Notes under the pieces: generated by a model | The model's database searches: none | What the model was told of the DNA's origin: nothing | Seen by the model: only the letters and a program-made list of their open reading frames with translations | Position numbers and translations under genes: made by a program | In this document: positions 54,250 through 64,000 of the stretch, in pieces | Layout of the letters: every line of letters begins with the position of its first letter | Position numbering within the stretch: position 1 is the first letter of the stretch | Assembly: GCA_963678675.1 (NCBI GenBank) | Contig: OY783201.1 | Location: 18,159,769-18,223,768, forward strand | Length of the DNA: 64,000 bases | Direction: 5' to 3' | DNA from: Xiphydria camelus | Lineage: Eukaryota; Arthropoda; Insecta; Hymenoptera; Xiphydriidae

Positions 54250-55190
54250 TTGCACCCTAGGGTTGTGGTGATGTACTATACTAGTGGTGCTCTATAAATG
54301 AGTAAAGATTCGGCCAAATCGGTGACCCGAAAGCCTGAGTCTCTCTTGTTAGAGAGTTGAAAGTAAAACGTCTTCATGGATTTCTGTAGACGACCAAAAT
54401 ATAAGAAAAATCCGATGGCCTGTAAATTCGAAAGCGGTATATGTTTTATTTCTCCAAAATACTAAGGCAAAGTTAAAAATATAAGGGCTCTCTAGTCTAT
54501 AAGTCCCTTTCAAAATATCACGAGAATAAATCAAAAGTAACGTGGTTATAATTAATTGGCTCGTATCGGTATAAAATGTGAGACTTTAATTTTGTGGTAA
54601 TAAAAAGCTATTCTTCTACATGTACGTATCTTCCTCATGAATAAATTCCAAAAAGTAGTGAAATCCCCCCACAAAAACAGATTCTCTGTAAAAAAAAGGC
54701 GGCATGTTCATTCAGTGCCAACAAAAATTGATACGTAAAATACTCTCCAAAAAAGATTTGAAATCAATTAAGATCGCCATGTTCAAGATTTATATATAAA
54801 AAGTAAAAGGCATCATTTGAAAGGGAAATTATTGTAAATCAGGTTACTAAAAAATTCGACTAAAAAAATTTATAAAAAAATTTTAATAAAAAAGAACTTG
54901 CCGCGTTTTTTCCTTCAAAATAAAAAATTCAGACAGAGAATTATATTCGATGTTTATGCACTTATGATTTTAAATAAATTCATACACTTATATGATACCA
55001 CCAGTATACCGAACGTCGCACGGGAAACCGATCAGGCGGGGGCCTTCTGGATTTCTCTGAATTTGACTTCGACAGTGCAATTTATGAATCACTCTAGCAC
55101 TGTCCAAGCACTGCCAATATTCGGTATAGTGAACAAAATATGAAAACTTAAACGCGGCAAGTTCTTTTTTATTAAAATTTTTTTATAAAT
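54250..55190. other. Interior of C, nothing recognised
   Basis: AT-rich. A short open frame at 54898-55143 has no recognisable domain. Confidence 0.4.
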
Positions 55191-55283
55191 TTTTTTAGTC
55201 GATTTATTTTACTCCTAAAGATTAGTAGCAATAGTTTGAATAATAAAAAAAGTGAAAAAGTTCGAAATTGGCAAAAAAAAAAA

Positions 55284-55364
55284 GATAGTGCATGCACGGG
55301 AATCGAACGCGGGACACCCGCGTGGTAAGTCCATGCCTTAGCCGACTGCGCCACGCCGTTATCT
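55284..55364 (-). repeat. tRNA-like sequence in right arm of C
   Basis: Mirror of 50126-50205 with a few differences. A and B boxes and the T-run are kept. Confidence 0.75.
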
Positions 55365-56275
55365 TGGATGCCGAGTATTACATTACAGTACAAACTTTAC
55401 GCGTCAAAACAATTTCTTTTTTTTTTAATAAAAAAAGGCGCATTGGACAAAAGTAAAGTATAAGCGTTACTCAGGGGACTTCCCTTTATTTATAAAAAAA
55501 AATTCATTACAATCGGTGCTCCGACTTTCGAAGGGTCCCCTTGTCAGTAGCCTTGTGGGCGGAAGGCCTAAGGGGTTACATGGGTTTACTCGGGGAAAAA
55601 ACGGCCTATTTTCAACCATTTTTTTTCATATAGTAAGAAATAAAATATTTCATTCAAACTTTTTATTGTCTTAAACATACACATTTGACAAAGAATTTCT
55701 GAAATTTTCGTAGAAAAATATTTAAAACTCCGCCATTGCGACGTCATTTCCGGTGACCCTTCGGAAAAAAGGTACGTCCGCGTTGACAGCAGAACTCATG
55801 ACAGGATCATCTGAAGTGAAAAAAAAAATACGTGTTTTATAGTTAAGACCATGAACTAGAACTTGGACGAAGGAAAAAAAAAGTGAAAATTGGATTTTTG
55901 GCAGACCTTTGTACAAAAAAATGCAAATTTCAGTGAAATTTGCTCTACATTTCTTTCTTAAGACCTGTGTAAAATTTCATCGAGATCGGTTGAGTAGTTC
56001 TCGAGAAATCTTGACAACCGACTTTGAAAACACAGTTTCGAGAAAAACGCGTTTAAAGTTTTGAGTGACAATAAAACTGGAAAATTTTTTTTAACTTACA
56101 TTGAATCGTCAATTCCAGGGCCATAAAGTAAAGAACCTGCTGCAGCTGCAATGTCCAGGGCATCCTTTTGCTCTTGTCTATGACGAATCCTGGCTTTGCG
56201 AGTCTCGTTCGCAGATTTTTTCTCGGCTGCGCACACACGGTTTTCATCAGGTTTTCGGGCATATTCGTAGGAATT

Positions 56276-57918
56276 TCAGCCAAGTTTTAAATCCATACCG
56301 TGCATAATTAATAATAAAGCTGATGTTCCTTCATTAAAAGTGCAAGCAGCGACCAATGCAGCAATATTAACGACCTTTGAACCAGCAGGAAGTATTTTTG
56401 GAGTAACTTTCCAGATTAACTGGTTCAAGCTTTCGTTATTATTTTGTGTGAAACCACCAACACACCGCTCCAAAAGCTCATCCTTACTAAGACCTTCATA
56501 AATAGGTTTCATTGCAGCCAAAACATCCTCTGGTAATGGAGTATAATCGTGTTTGAATGATGAAAGAGTGTCCGTAGCCAATGCTCGCTGCCAGGCGCAC
56601 CAGGAGTCTGGACCTTTCGGGCAATTTCCGTGCTGAGGTTTTTTGTCTGTAGAGCTGTAGTGATAATAAGTAGCCCATATATATATAGCGTCTTTCATTT
56701 TTTCCACTGACTCATAGTATCTTCTTATTGCCAAACCAGTTAATTTGTCAATTAATTTACTAGTCAGTTTACCTTTGCCAGTCAGTTTTTTTTAAGTTTT
56801 TTTACCTTTGACTAGTTTTTCCTCAACTGTTTTCTTGACTAAATCACGTAAACGGGTACCCATCCTCTTCTGCACATGTCCAACGCATTCTTTCTGGTTG
56901 ACAACAAAATCTTCACCATAAGGTTGGGCTTTGAGAATACCAGAGAGAGTATGTTTTTGAATCCCCATCTCCTATATAGTTTACGTACCTCAGGCCATAT
57001 TTTACAATAGAGCGTTTAAACATTTCAACAATCGAAGATACTTCCATGTTCCCAGATGCTCCAGCGTGATTGGCGCTACATTGATTTGTTGCGATATGTT
57101 CTTCTTTCCACTCTTCATACTCTGCCATGCTTAATTTTTTTTCCAAGAATCACATACTTTACAGTAAGAGCATTTTACAAACACATCCAAGACTTTTCCC
57201 GAATAATATCCGATTAGTGAACTCACATCATATAGTGATGCGAAGCCACGCTTCTTCCAGGTACCGTCACCGGAAACACTCACATCTATCGTATCTTCAA
57301 CGTCGTCTTCATAGCTCGTTAATTGCTTTTCTTGTTCAGCAGCAGAGGAGAATAGTGTCTCAGCAATTGTCACGATACACTCATGTATTTTATCAATATA
57401 AAAATCGTATGTTGATTGATTGAAAAAGGAGCTGCTTATATCCATCAAACCGCAAAATTTCTTGCATCCGGCAAGCCCCAAGCCCAATATTCGCATAACA
57501 AAAATGAACCGGCGATTTAGTTCATACATTTTTCCAATTTGTTGACATGATAAAATATATTTCGGATCACATCGTTCACATGCTACCGCAATTTAAAATC
57601 CCAGACCGAATTTCGAGCATTGTTTAAAATCTATTTTTCCATTACACAATTTTTCTTCACATTCGTTTTTAATAATGTTAGAACACCGCACAAAACACGA
57701 GAGTGTTGAAAAAACTAAAGCAAAGTCTATGATTGAATATTGGAGCGTGTCTTCCTCTGGAATGTGCTCTTTATGGTCACCTCTTAACTTTTTTGCCGAC
57801 ATGCTCGTGAAGGAATCATCATGCATCTCAGGATTTTTAGGATTGAATGATTGTTTCCTTTTCCTTCGTCTATCTTTTCTACGAGTACCGTCCTTTAACT
57901 TCTAGAAACTTTCGGCAT
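56276..57918 (-). pseudogene. Kolobok/Mutator-like transposase, several frame breaks
   Basis: Read on the minus strand from an ATG at 57918. A basic N-terminus (one early shift) leads to SFTSMSAKKLRGDHKEH and a CVRCSNIIKNECEEKL-like cysteine region. Then come VSVSGDGTWKKRGFASLYDV (first Asp of the DDE fold), CSANHAGASGNMEVSSIVEM, YVNYIGDGDSKTY (second Asp), QHGNCPKGPDSWCAWQRA, and GGFTQNNNESLNQLIWK (likely Glu). At least three stops or shifts separate the blocks (near 57910, 57590, 57130 and 56900-56740). Non-functional. Confidence 0.85.
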
Positions 57919-57937
57919 ATTTTTGAATAAAATTTAC

Positions 57938-58110
57938 AACGGACACTTATAACCTCAAATAAACCTCGTGATTCAATAAACGGACACTCTCTTATAACTT
58001 CAAATAAACCTCGTGATTCAACAAACGGACACTCTTATAACCTCAAACAAACCTCGTGATTCAACAAACGGACACTTATAACCTCAAATAAACCTCGTGA
58101 TTCAACAAGT
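57938..58110. repeat. ~45-bp minisatellite, four units
   Basis: CTTATAACCTCAAATAAACC and CTCGTGATTCAACAAACGGA repeat four times with small length changes, between the transposase start and the right end of element B. Confidence 0.9.
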
Positions 58111-58527
58111 AATCACCAACTGAAGTATTTCTAGACGGACAAACAATAGACGAGCAACTACTCCAATATACCCGCGACACGCTGAGCCTCGCTGGCCTTA
58201 AGCGCGCAACTTCCCAAGGCTGTATCTTCGAAACTATTACTTGGAGCGACTTGAAAATTTAGGACAATATTCTAGAGATGTTGTAGAAATTAATAAGATA
58301 ATAAAAAAAATTCGATTTTTTGAAGCCGTGAAACCCATGTAACCCCTTAAAAAAAGTACCAGGATAGTCAAAAGTCCCAGCACCCAGCTAAAAATCTCCT
58401 TAACGAGCGACTTGAGCAAAAGACAAGAATACAAAAGTATTTGTTAACAAGATATTTAGCCGGGTCCGGACTTTGGCTAACAAAAGTACAAACACAAACA
58501 TATGTACATATTTATTTTTATTTCAGG

Positions 58528-59411
58528 TATCTTGGAGGTGGAGCGTCAATGCTCGATTTACATTTACAGTCCAGAATCGGACATTCCACCGTTTCTTTCA
58601 TTATTCCAGAAGTTTGTACTGCAATTTGGAAAGTGATGAAATCAAAGTGTTTTCAACGTTTGTCTAAAGAAACTTGGATAAATACTGCTTCGGAATTTAT
58701 GGCAAGGACACAGTTTCCGCACTGCATCGGTGCTCTTGACGGAAAGCACATTCGTGTTATTAAACCAACGGATTCTGGCTCTAATTATTTCAATTATAAG
58801 AAATTTTTTCCATTTTGTTGTTGGCGATATGTGATGCAAACTATAAGTTTATTTATATCGATATGGGGACTTACGGGAAATCATCTGATTCAGCAGTACT
58901 CAAAAACTCGATTTTTTTAACAAAATGACAGCTGGACTTTTGAATTTTCCAGAACCAATTGATATGGGAATTGGCTTCAATGAAAAAATGCCGTTCATGC
59001 TAGTAGCAGATGAAGGGTTTGGACAATCTGAATTTCTCCTACGTCCATACGGGGGAAATTTTCTTAGTGTTGATAAAAAAAATATTCAATTATAGATTAA
59101 CAAGGGCGCGCAGATATATAGAATATTCGTTTGGAATTCTTGCAAACAAGTGGCGAATTTTACACCATGCACTGGATGTTAACAAGGACCTTGCTATACT
59201 AATTATAAGAACATGTTGTATTCTTCACAATTTTGTGCGAGATCGTGATGGATTCAAATTTGAAGATACTTTTCAAGTCAGAGGATTTACTGACATGGCA
59301 AATAATCCCGTACAAGGAGGACGAGTGGCAAACAATATTAGAGCGAAATTTGCCCAATACTTTATTAGTCCCCAGGGACAAGTTCCTTGGCAAATGCAAA
59401 AGATAGCCTAG
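58528..59411 (+). pseudogene. PIF/Harbinger transposase, catalytic exon (H2/H3)
   Basis: After acceptor TTTATTTCAG it reads YLGGGASMLDLHLQSRIGHS, FPHCIGALDGKHIRVIKPTD (first Asp) and a one-base loss in a T-run near 58805. Then come MGTYGKSSDSAVLKNS in the shifted frame, MLVADEGFG (second Asp), and after another shift RRYIEYSFGILANKWRILHH (Glu) and ILHNFVRDRDG. The stop is at 59409-59411. It probably continues the first exon at 48444-48740. Confidence 0.88.
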
Positions 59412-60520
59412 GTTAAGGACTTCAGATACCAACAATAACATATGTGAATTGGCTGCTAACTCTGGTTTAATTCGTCGGTGAAGAAGATTAGCGAGAGTGG
59501 AATAATTGGGCGGTGTACTTCGAGAAAGACACATACATCACGCGTATCGTTGTTATTGTTTATCTACACATTAAAAGCCAAACAACGTCACACCGTCCAT
59601 TTTATAATGCCAGTCCCAGACAATGCGTGCATTCGGCGAATGCGCGAACATTCGGAGACCGTACTACGCCTTCGGCTACCCTCCCATACGCTACAGTATT
59701 TGGAAAATGTTCGTGCTTTCGGCAAATTCGCGAACGTTCGGGTTCGATACCGCTCTCGAATTTCAGGGGCCTCACGGCGTCTCGTAATACGTACACAAAG
59801 GAACATCGTATTTTTCGTCTAGAAATATACGGATATAATTCACATTCCTCTACGAAAAAAAGCGTATAACCGTAATTCACGGAAACCCTTGATTACGATG
59901 TAGATTCTTTCAGTATATATTGTAATATAAAATGATCCATATGCCGGACTATCGCACTCACTGACCTGGTGCACCTAGACACGAGAAACTGCAGGGAAAA
60001 TCTGTCATTTCCCGTGATCGTCGACCTGGTGCACCTGGTCACGATAAACTGTAGGAAGAACTTCGTATTTACCTTCATCATCTACCCAGTAAAACAACCA
60101 AGTAAGAATGACGGAATGATGAATGAAAATTTATTCGTTATTCAAAATTATTTGAATGATAAATGAAAATTTAATCTTAACAAATAGTCATTCAATTATT
60201 AATTTTTCTTATGACGCCCATCCCTGACTCCAATGATATTCTATTTTGTTTACAAATGTACAAAAAACTAAGATAAAATATTTATAGAGAAATACTATTT
60301 ATAATCAACATTACCGCAATTAGATGACCGGACTGTTGAGAAATGAATAGTTGGATCTTTTAGATTTTTAGAAATATTAGTGGAGTATCTAAATTTTATG
60401 CACACCTCCAATAATTCGAAGCATCATTTAAAAATTTTAAAATATTGTCGATTTATTGCCATGATTTATTCGGAGTGGAGAAATTGGAAAAATTATAAAA
60501 TATTTACCTCTGAGTTCATA
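59412..60520. other. Non-coding with two small duplications
   Basis: A ~40-bp motif GTGCATTCGGCGAATGCGCG recurs as GTGCTTTCGGCAAATTCGCG 86 bases later (about 59628 and 59714). GACCTGGTGCACCT with AAACTG recurs about 60 bases apart (59963 and 60023). No gene seen. Confidence 0.6.
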
Positions 60521-60899
60521 GTTGTTGTAAATCAAACTTTGTTTACATTTGTTGTAATCTGTTCGTTTTGTCCGTTTTATCTTTGGCGCCATTGAGTCAC
60601 TAGCGCATCTCGAGTTGGCTTCTCTAACTATTCTTCTTTCCCCTTCACTACTTCCCAAAGCCGATTATAAGATGTGTGTACCACGTGTTGATCAACAACG
60701 AGTGTTTAATAAAACTACCATGTACCAGGATCTAGTATGCATCAGAGTGTTTCTTTCTACCTCGTCCGTCAGCCGTTTATTAAAATTCAATAGGTTATGG
60801 GCCCAGGACTCATACGGACGGGTGATTGAAACGAAAAATTCTTGAGACGAAAGTGAGGTTAGGAGTGCTCGCGAATTTACTGCATTCAAGAAATTCGCC

Positions 60900-62501
60900 A
60901 TGAATCCCACCCACCGAATCGAACTACTTGGAAAAGACAATTACGATACCTGGAAGATCCAAGTGGAAGCCCTGCTGGTTGAAAGCGACTTGTGGAAATA
61001 CGTGGATGGCACGACATCGCGGCCAACACCAGCGGACGGAAATATTGCGGAAATCACGGCGTGGGACAAAGCGGATCGAAAGGCTAGATCGAAGTTAATT
61101 CTGGCGATTAGTCCATCAGAAGTAAAGCAAGTAAAGTCATGTACAACCTCGCACGAGCTATGGCAGAAACTAGAGAGCATATATCAGTCTAAAGGTCCTG
61201 CGAAGAAGGCTCATCTACTCAAACAACTAACGCTCATGAGGATGTGCGAAACGGATGATATCCGTGATCACGTCAACAAATTTACTGACACCGTCGACAA
61301 ACTCAATATGGACGTACAATTCGAATTGGATCAATTAAGCATCATGCTTCTCTGTAGCTTACCTGACAAATTCGAAGTTTTCAGGTGTGCGATCGAAACT
61401 CGTGACAAACTACCAAACATTGAAACACTGAAAATCAAGATTCTGGAAGAAAGCGATGCACACGAGGAGGCAAGCGGATATACACAGAACGCGATGATTG
61501 CAAGAGGACTTTTCAGAGAGGTGCAAACAAAATTGTACAGAAGCATGAGCCGAAAGATGAGGAACAAGAAAATTCGAAAACGACTTTCAACTATAGATGT
61601 TTTCGTTGTCACAAAACTGGGCATCGAGTGGCGGATTGCAAGAAAAAAACCTCCACAAAGGACCATGAACGCTGAAGAAACTGAAGAAGCCAGTTTTCAT
61701 ATCACAGAAGGAGTCGATGCGCTAAGTTCGGCATTCCAAGTTCAGGAAATCGAGCGCATTAAAGATTGGTGCCTCGACAGCGGTTGCACGTCGCATATGT
61801 GCAATGACCAACACAGACTGCTGGATTTGGAAGAAGCTAAATACCAAAATGTAAACTTAGCGAGCGATGCATCGATGCGAATCCAGGGCAAAGGCACCGT
61901 GATGTTATCCACGTCGAATGGAGCGAAAAACATCATGGTGAATTTGGAAGACGTTTCGCACGTGCCTGGTTTGCGAACAAATTTGATTTCCGTGGCGAAA
62001 ATCGCATCGAAAGGATAACAAGTAATCTTCGACCAACATGTAGCCTCGATAGTAAACAACAAAGGAGACATCAAATTAATAGCTGAGCGACGCAACGGAT
62101 TGTACTACGTCAGAGAGCTAAATCAATTCGCAGCGAAGGCTGAAATCGAAATCACATCGCCGAATATAATGAAATGGCACCAGAGATTCGGACATCTCAA
62201 CGAGGGAAGTCTTCGAGAACTCGCACGTCAAGAGGCTGCAATCGGGATCAAAATAGCGAACAACGAAAAATTGGAGCCGTGCAAAATTTGCTTGAAAGGC
62301 AAACTCACGCAAACGCCATTCTCCAAGGAGTCATCAAGAAGCACCGAGACGTTGGAAATAATACATACGGATTTGTGCGGCCCAATGCGCATTGAATCCT
62401 TAGGTGGAGCACGATACTTCGCCGTGTTCATTGACGACAGTACGCGCTGGTGCGAAGTAAGAACTTTAAAAAAGAAAGGTGAGCTTTTGAATGTTTTTTA
62501 G
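60900..62501 (+). pseudogene. copia gag, protease and start of integrase
   Basis: ATG in context GCCATGA. MNPTHRIELLGKDNYDTWKI begins a copia Gag (UBN2-type) region to about residue 200. The zinc knuckle CFRCHKTGHRVADC lies in another frame near 61597-61640, so two compensating shifts surround it. The protease motif CLDSGCTSHM is at about 61773. An in-frame stop at 62016-62018 precedes WHQRFGHLNEGSL (GAG-pre-integrase zinc finger), CKICLKGK and IHTDLCGPM (first integrase Asp). Another in-frame stop is at 62499-62501. Confidence 0.88.
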
Positions 62502-63604
62502 GTAGTTAAGCACTTGATGGAAAATCAAACCGGAAAAAGAATCAAGTGTATGCAGTCTGACAATGGCAGAGAGTTCTGCAACAAGGCATTCGACCAATAC
62601 TTAAAGGAATGTGGAATAACAAGGAGACTCACCGTCCCATACACTCCGGCACAAAACGGTGTCGCGGAAAGGAAGAACCGCACACTGGTAGAAATGGCCC
62701 GATGTCTATTAATGCAATCAGGATTACCACCTGCCTTTTGGGCCGAAGTCGTCGCTACCGCGAATTACCTGCGAAATAAATGCCCATCGAGACCTCTGGA
62801 TGGAAAAACAGTATTCGAAAAATGGTACGGAAAGCGCCCTAACGTTTTTCATCGCAGGATCTTCGGAAGCAAGGTATTTATCTTGGACAAAACGCCCGGG
62901 AAAGGCAAATTTGAACCTCTCGTTCAAGAGAGGGTATATTTGTGGGTTATTCACGAGAGTCCAAGGCATACAGAATTTGGATACCTGAGAAACGAAAAAT
63001 CGAGGCATCTCGGGACGTTAAATTTTTATTGGAATTCCCAGAAGACGGAAAATTTGAAGAATTTTTAGATAAAAGTGCCGAGGGTAAAACAGACGAATAT
63101 CTGGACGCGTCGAAGAAACTTTCACGTAAGGAAGTGGACATTGAAATTAACAAAGGAGTGATCCAAAATCAAGGAAACGATCTCGAGGAAACTCCGGATG
63201 CTGTGGAAACAGAAGAGGGTGACAACGATCCTTGCGACGATCAAAATCAAGAACGGATTCCCGAGCTCCGAAGGGGACCTGGCAGACCTCGTATTGTTCG
63301 GACTGGACAGAGAGGACGACCACGAAAAATGTACCTGATAGCAAACCTCCGGGAGGACAATGGAAATGTTGAAGTGAATCGAGAAGACACCGAAGAACAT
63401 CGCGTGGACGGCGAGGGACACAATGACGTCGAGGAAAATGGGCTAATTTAGCCGAAATTTCCTTCCGGGACGCCTTGTCAGGATCCGAAGCTGCAGACTG
63501 GAAACAGGCGATTAAAGAAGAATTCAAAGCGCTGATAAAGAACGAAACTTGGGAGATAGTCGATCGCCCACCCGACACCAACGTTATCAGTTGCAAATTT
63601 GTTT
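62502..63604 (+). pseudogene. copia integrase end and truncated reverse transcriptase
   Basis: Same frame as before: MQSDNGREFCNKAFDQYLKE (second Asp), TPAQNGVAERKNRTLVEMAR (catalytic Glu), FWAEVVATANYLRN. A shift near 62935 moves to GYSRESKAYRIWIPEKRK and an acidic linker with GRPRIVRTGQRGRPRK. A further shift after 63451 leads to ADWKQAIKEEFKALIKNETW, the start of the reverse transcriptase domain, which stops within 45 residues where LTR sequence begins. Confidence 0.88.
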
Positions 63605-63750
63605 TGCGAAATAAAATGAAAGCCGATTATAAGGCGTGTGTACCACGTGTTGATCAACAACGAGTGTTTAATGAAACTACCATATACCAGGATCTAGTAT
63701 GCATCAAAGTGTTTCTTTCTACCTCGTCTGTCTGCCGATTATTAAAATTC

Positions 63751-64000
63751 AATAATAGTTTCTCCTGGAGTATATATAGATTTGAAAAACTTCTGCATAG
63801 TTTCAAAGGCAAACCAGTTTGGTTTGTAAATCTCTTCTGCCCCAGCACCAGATTTGCTCCTGGAGATTTAACCCTTCGTTACTCACGTGGGTTTTTGAAA
63901 CATTAAAGCACACCCCAGTTAAAAATTAACGTTTTCTTAGTGAAAAATTGAAATTTTTAAATACTTTTTTTAATTTTAAAGCTTGAGATATTGCCTAATG
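63751..64000. other. Non-coding 3' flank
   Basis: AT-rich sequence after the copia 3' LTR; nothing recognised. Confidence 0.4.

Larger units (their letters stand above)
49942..55543. mobile_element. Element C, 5.6 kb, ~350-bp inverted ends with tRNA-like units
   Basis: TCA at 49939-49941 and 55544-55546 flank ends CAAGGGGACCCTTCGAAAGT and its near complement. Complementarity extends over about 350 bases (49942-50300 with 55196-55543). Each arm carries a tRNA-like sequence. The interior has no long open frame and consists of repeats, a second tRNA-carrying palindrome and a transposase scrap. Superfamily unknown. Confidence 0.82.
49561..55568. mobile_element. Element A at TTAA, carrier of element C
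   Basis: TTAA at 49557-49560 precedes GGCCCTCCGCCCACGAGGCT. The complement of the right end reads GGCCTTCCGCCCACAAGGCT (22 of 25 matching), followed by TAA (55569-55571), one base short of a full duplication. Without element C it is only about 0.4 kb, so a MITE. It abuts element B. Confidence 0.75.
55572..58346 (-). mobile_element. Element B, TTAA-type DDE element (Kolobok/Mutator-like)
   Basis: The ends GGGGTTACATGGGTTTAC and its complement (58329-58346) are flanked by TTAA on the right (58347-58350) and TAA on the left, shared with element A. It carries one transposase gene on the minus strand, decayed. TTAA targets and purine-start ends fit Kolobok. The protein type is often labelled Mutator-like transposase in annotations. 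Confidence 0.8.
60523..63735 (+). mobile_element. Ty1/copia retrotransposon, deleted and decayed
   Basis: A ~130-bp segment (AAGCCGATTATAAG to TTATTAAAATTCA) occurs at 60658-60791 and again at 63620-63750, marking the 5' and 3' terminal repeats. The left LTR probably starts near 60523 (TGTTGTAAATC). Right after it is GGTTATGGGCCCAG (about 60795), matching the internal initiator tRNA-Met site used by copia. Gag, protease, integrase and the first residues of reverse transcriptase follow. The rest of reverse transcriptase and RNase H are deleted up to the 3' LTR. Confidence 0.88.

Noticed and set aside
57938..58110. Regular repeats resembling a CRISPR array
   Set aside because: Units are contiguous with no unique spacers, and the context is a eukaryotic transposon.

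Overview
This window is non-coding, transposon-packed DNA from an arthropod nuclear genome, most likely an insect and plausibly a hymenopteran. The evidence is AT-rich sequence, short GT-AG introns, one host RasGEF gene whose introns are filled with mobile elements, and a TE set (piggyBac, PIF/Harbinger, Tc1/mariner, a TTAA-type DDE element, copia) typical of insects. The order is inferred, not shown.

The only host gene I can defend is on the minus strand: two exons (18183-18423, then 8997-9160) of a RalGPS-type Ras/Ral guanine nucleotide exchange factor. They join in frame across a 9.0 kb intron. No other exon of it was recognised in the window.

1-8996: a foldback element, a mariner with a PIF/Harbinger inserted in it (TTA duplication), a CT microsatellite, a diverged ~140-bp tandem array and a tRNA-like locus. 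9161-18182 (RasGEF intron): a full-length piggyBac with one stop codon, an unclassified 1.2 kb element (12904-14139), hairpin-rich repeats, and foldback F1 interrupted by element D, itself interrupted by a 221-bp MITE. 18424-25050: a 3.5 kb element with TAA duplication, a MADF-BESS pseudogene and more foldbacks.

25270-46862 reads as one foldback element (F2) split by a ~20.5 kb nest. The nest holds a palindrome (P) carrying a complete PIF/Harbinger (26531-31672) with an open 434-residue transposase and a Myb/SANT-like partner, a cluster of small palindromes, and a 12.5 kb giant palindrome (33766-46312; arms ~6.0-6.5 kb, 44-nt spacer) with two head-to-head copies of a split Tc1-like transposase. 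One arm carries a TTAA MITE that is absent from the other arm.

46940-59411: decayed PIF/Harbinger copies with MADF-domain partners, split by two adjacent TTAA elements. One contains a 5.6 kb element whose long inverted repeats carry tRNA-like sequences; the other encodes a decayed Mutator/Kolobok-like transposase. 60500-63740: a degenerate, internally deleted copia element.

The genes do not form a pathway. The interest lies in nested insertions whose order can be read from target duplications and rejoined reading frames, in large palindromes, and in a core motif shared by foldback families with different ends.
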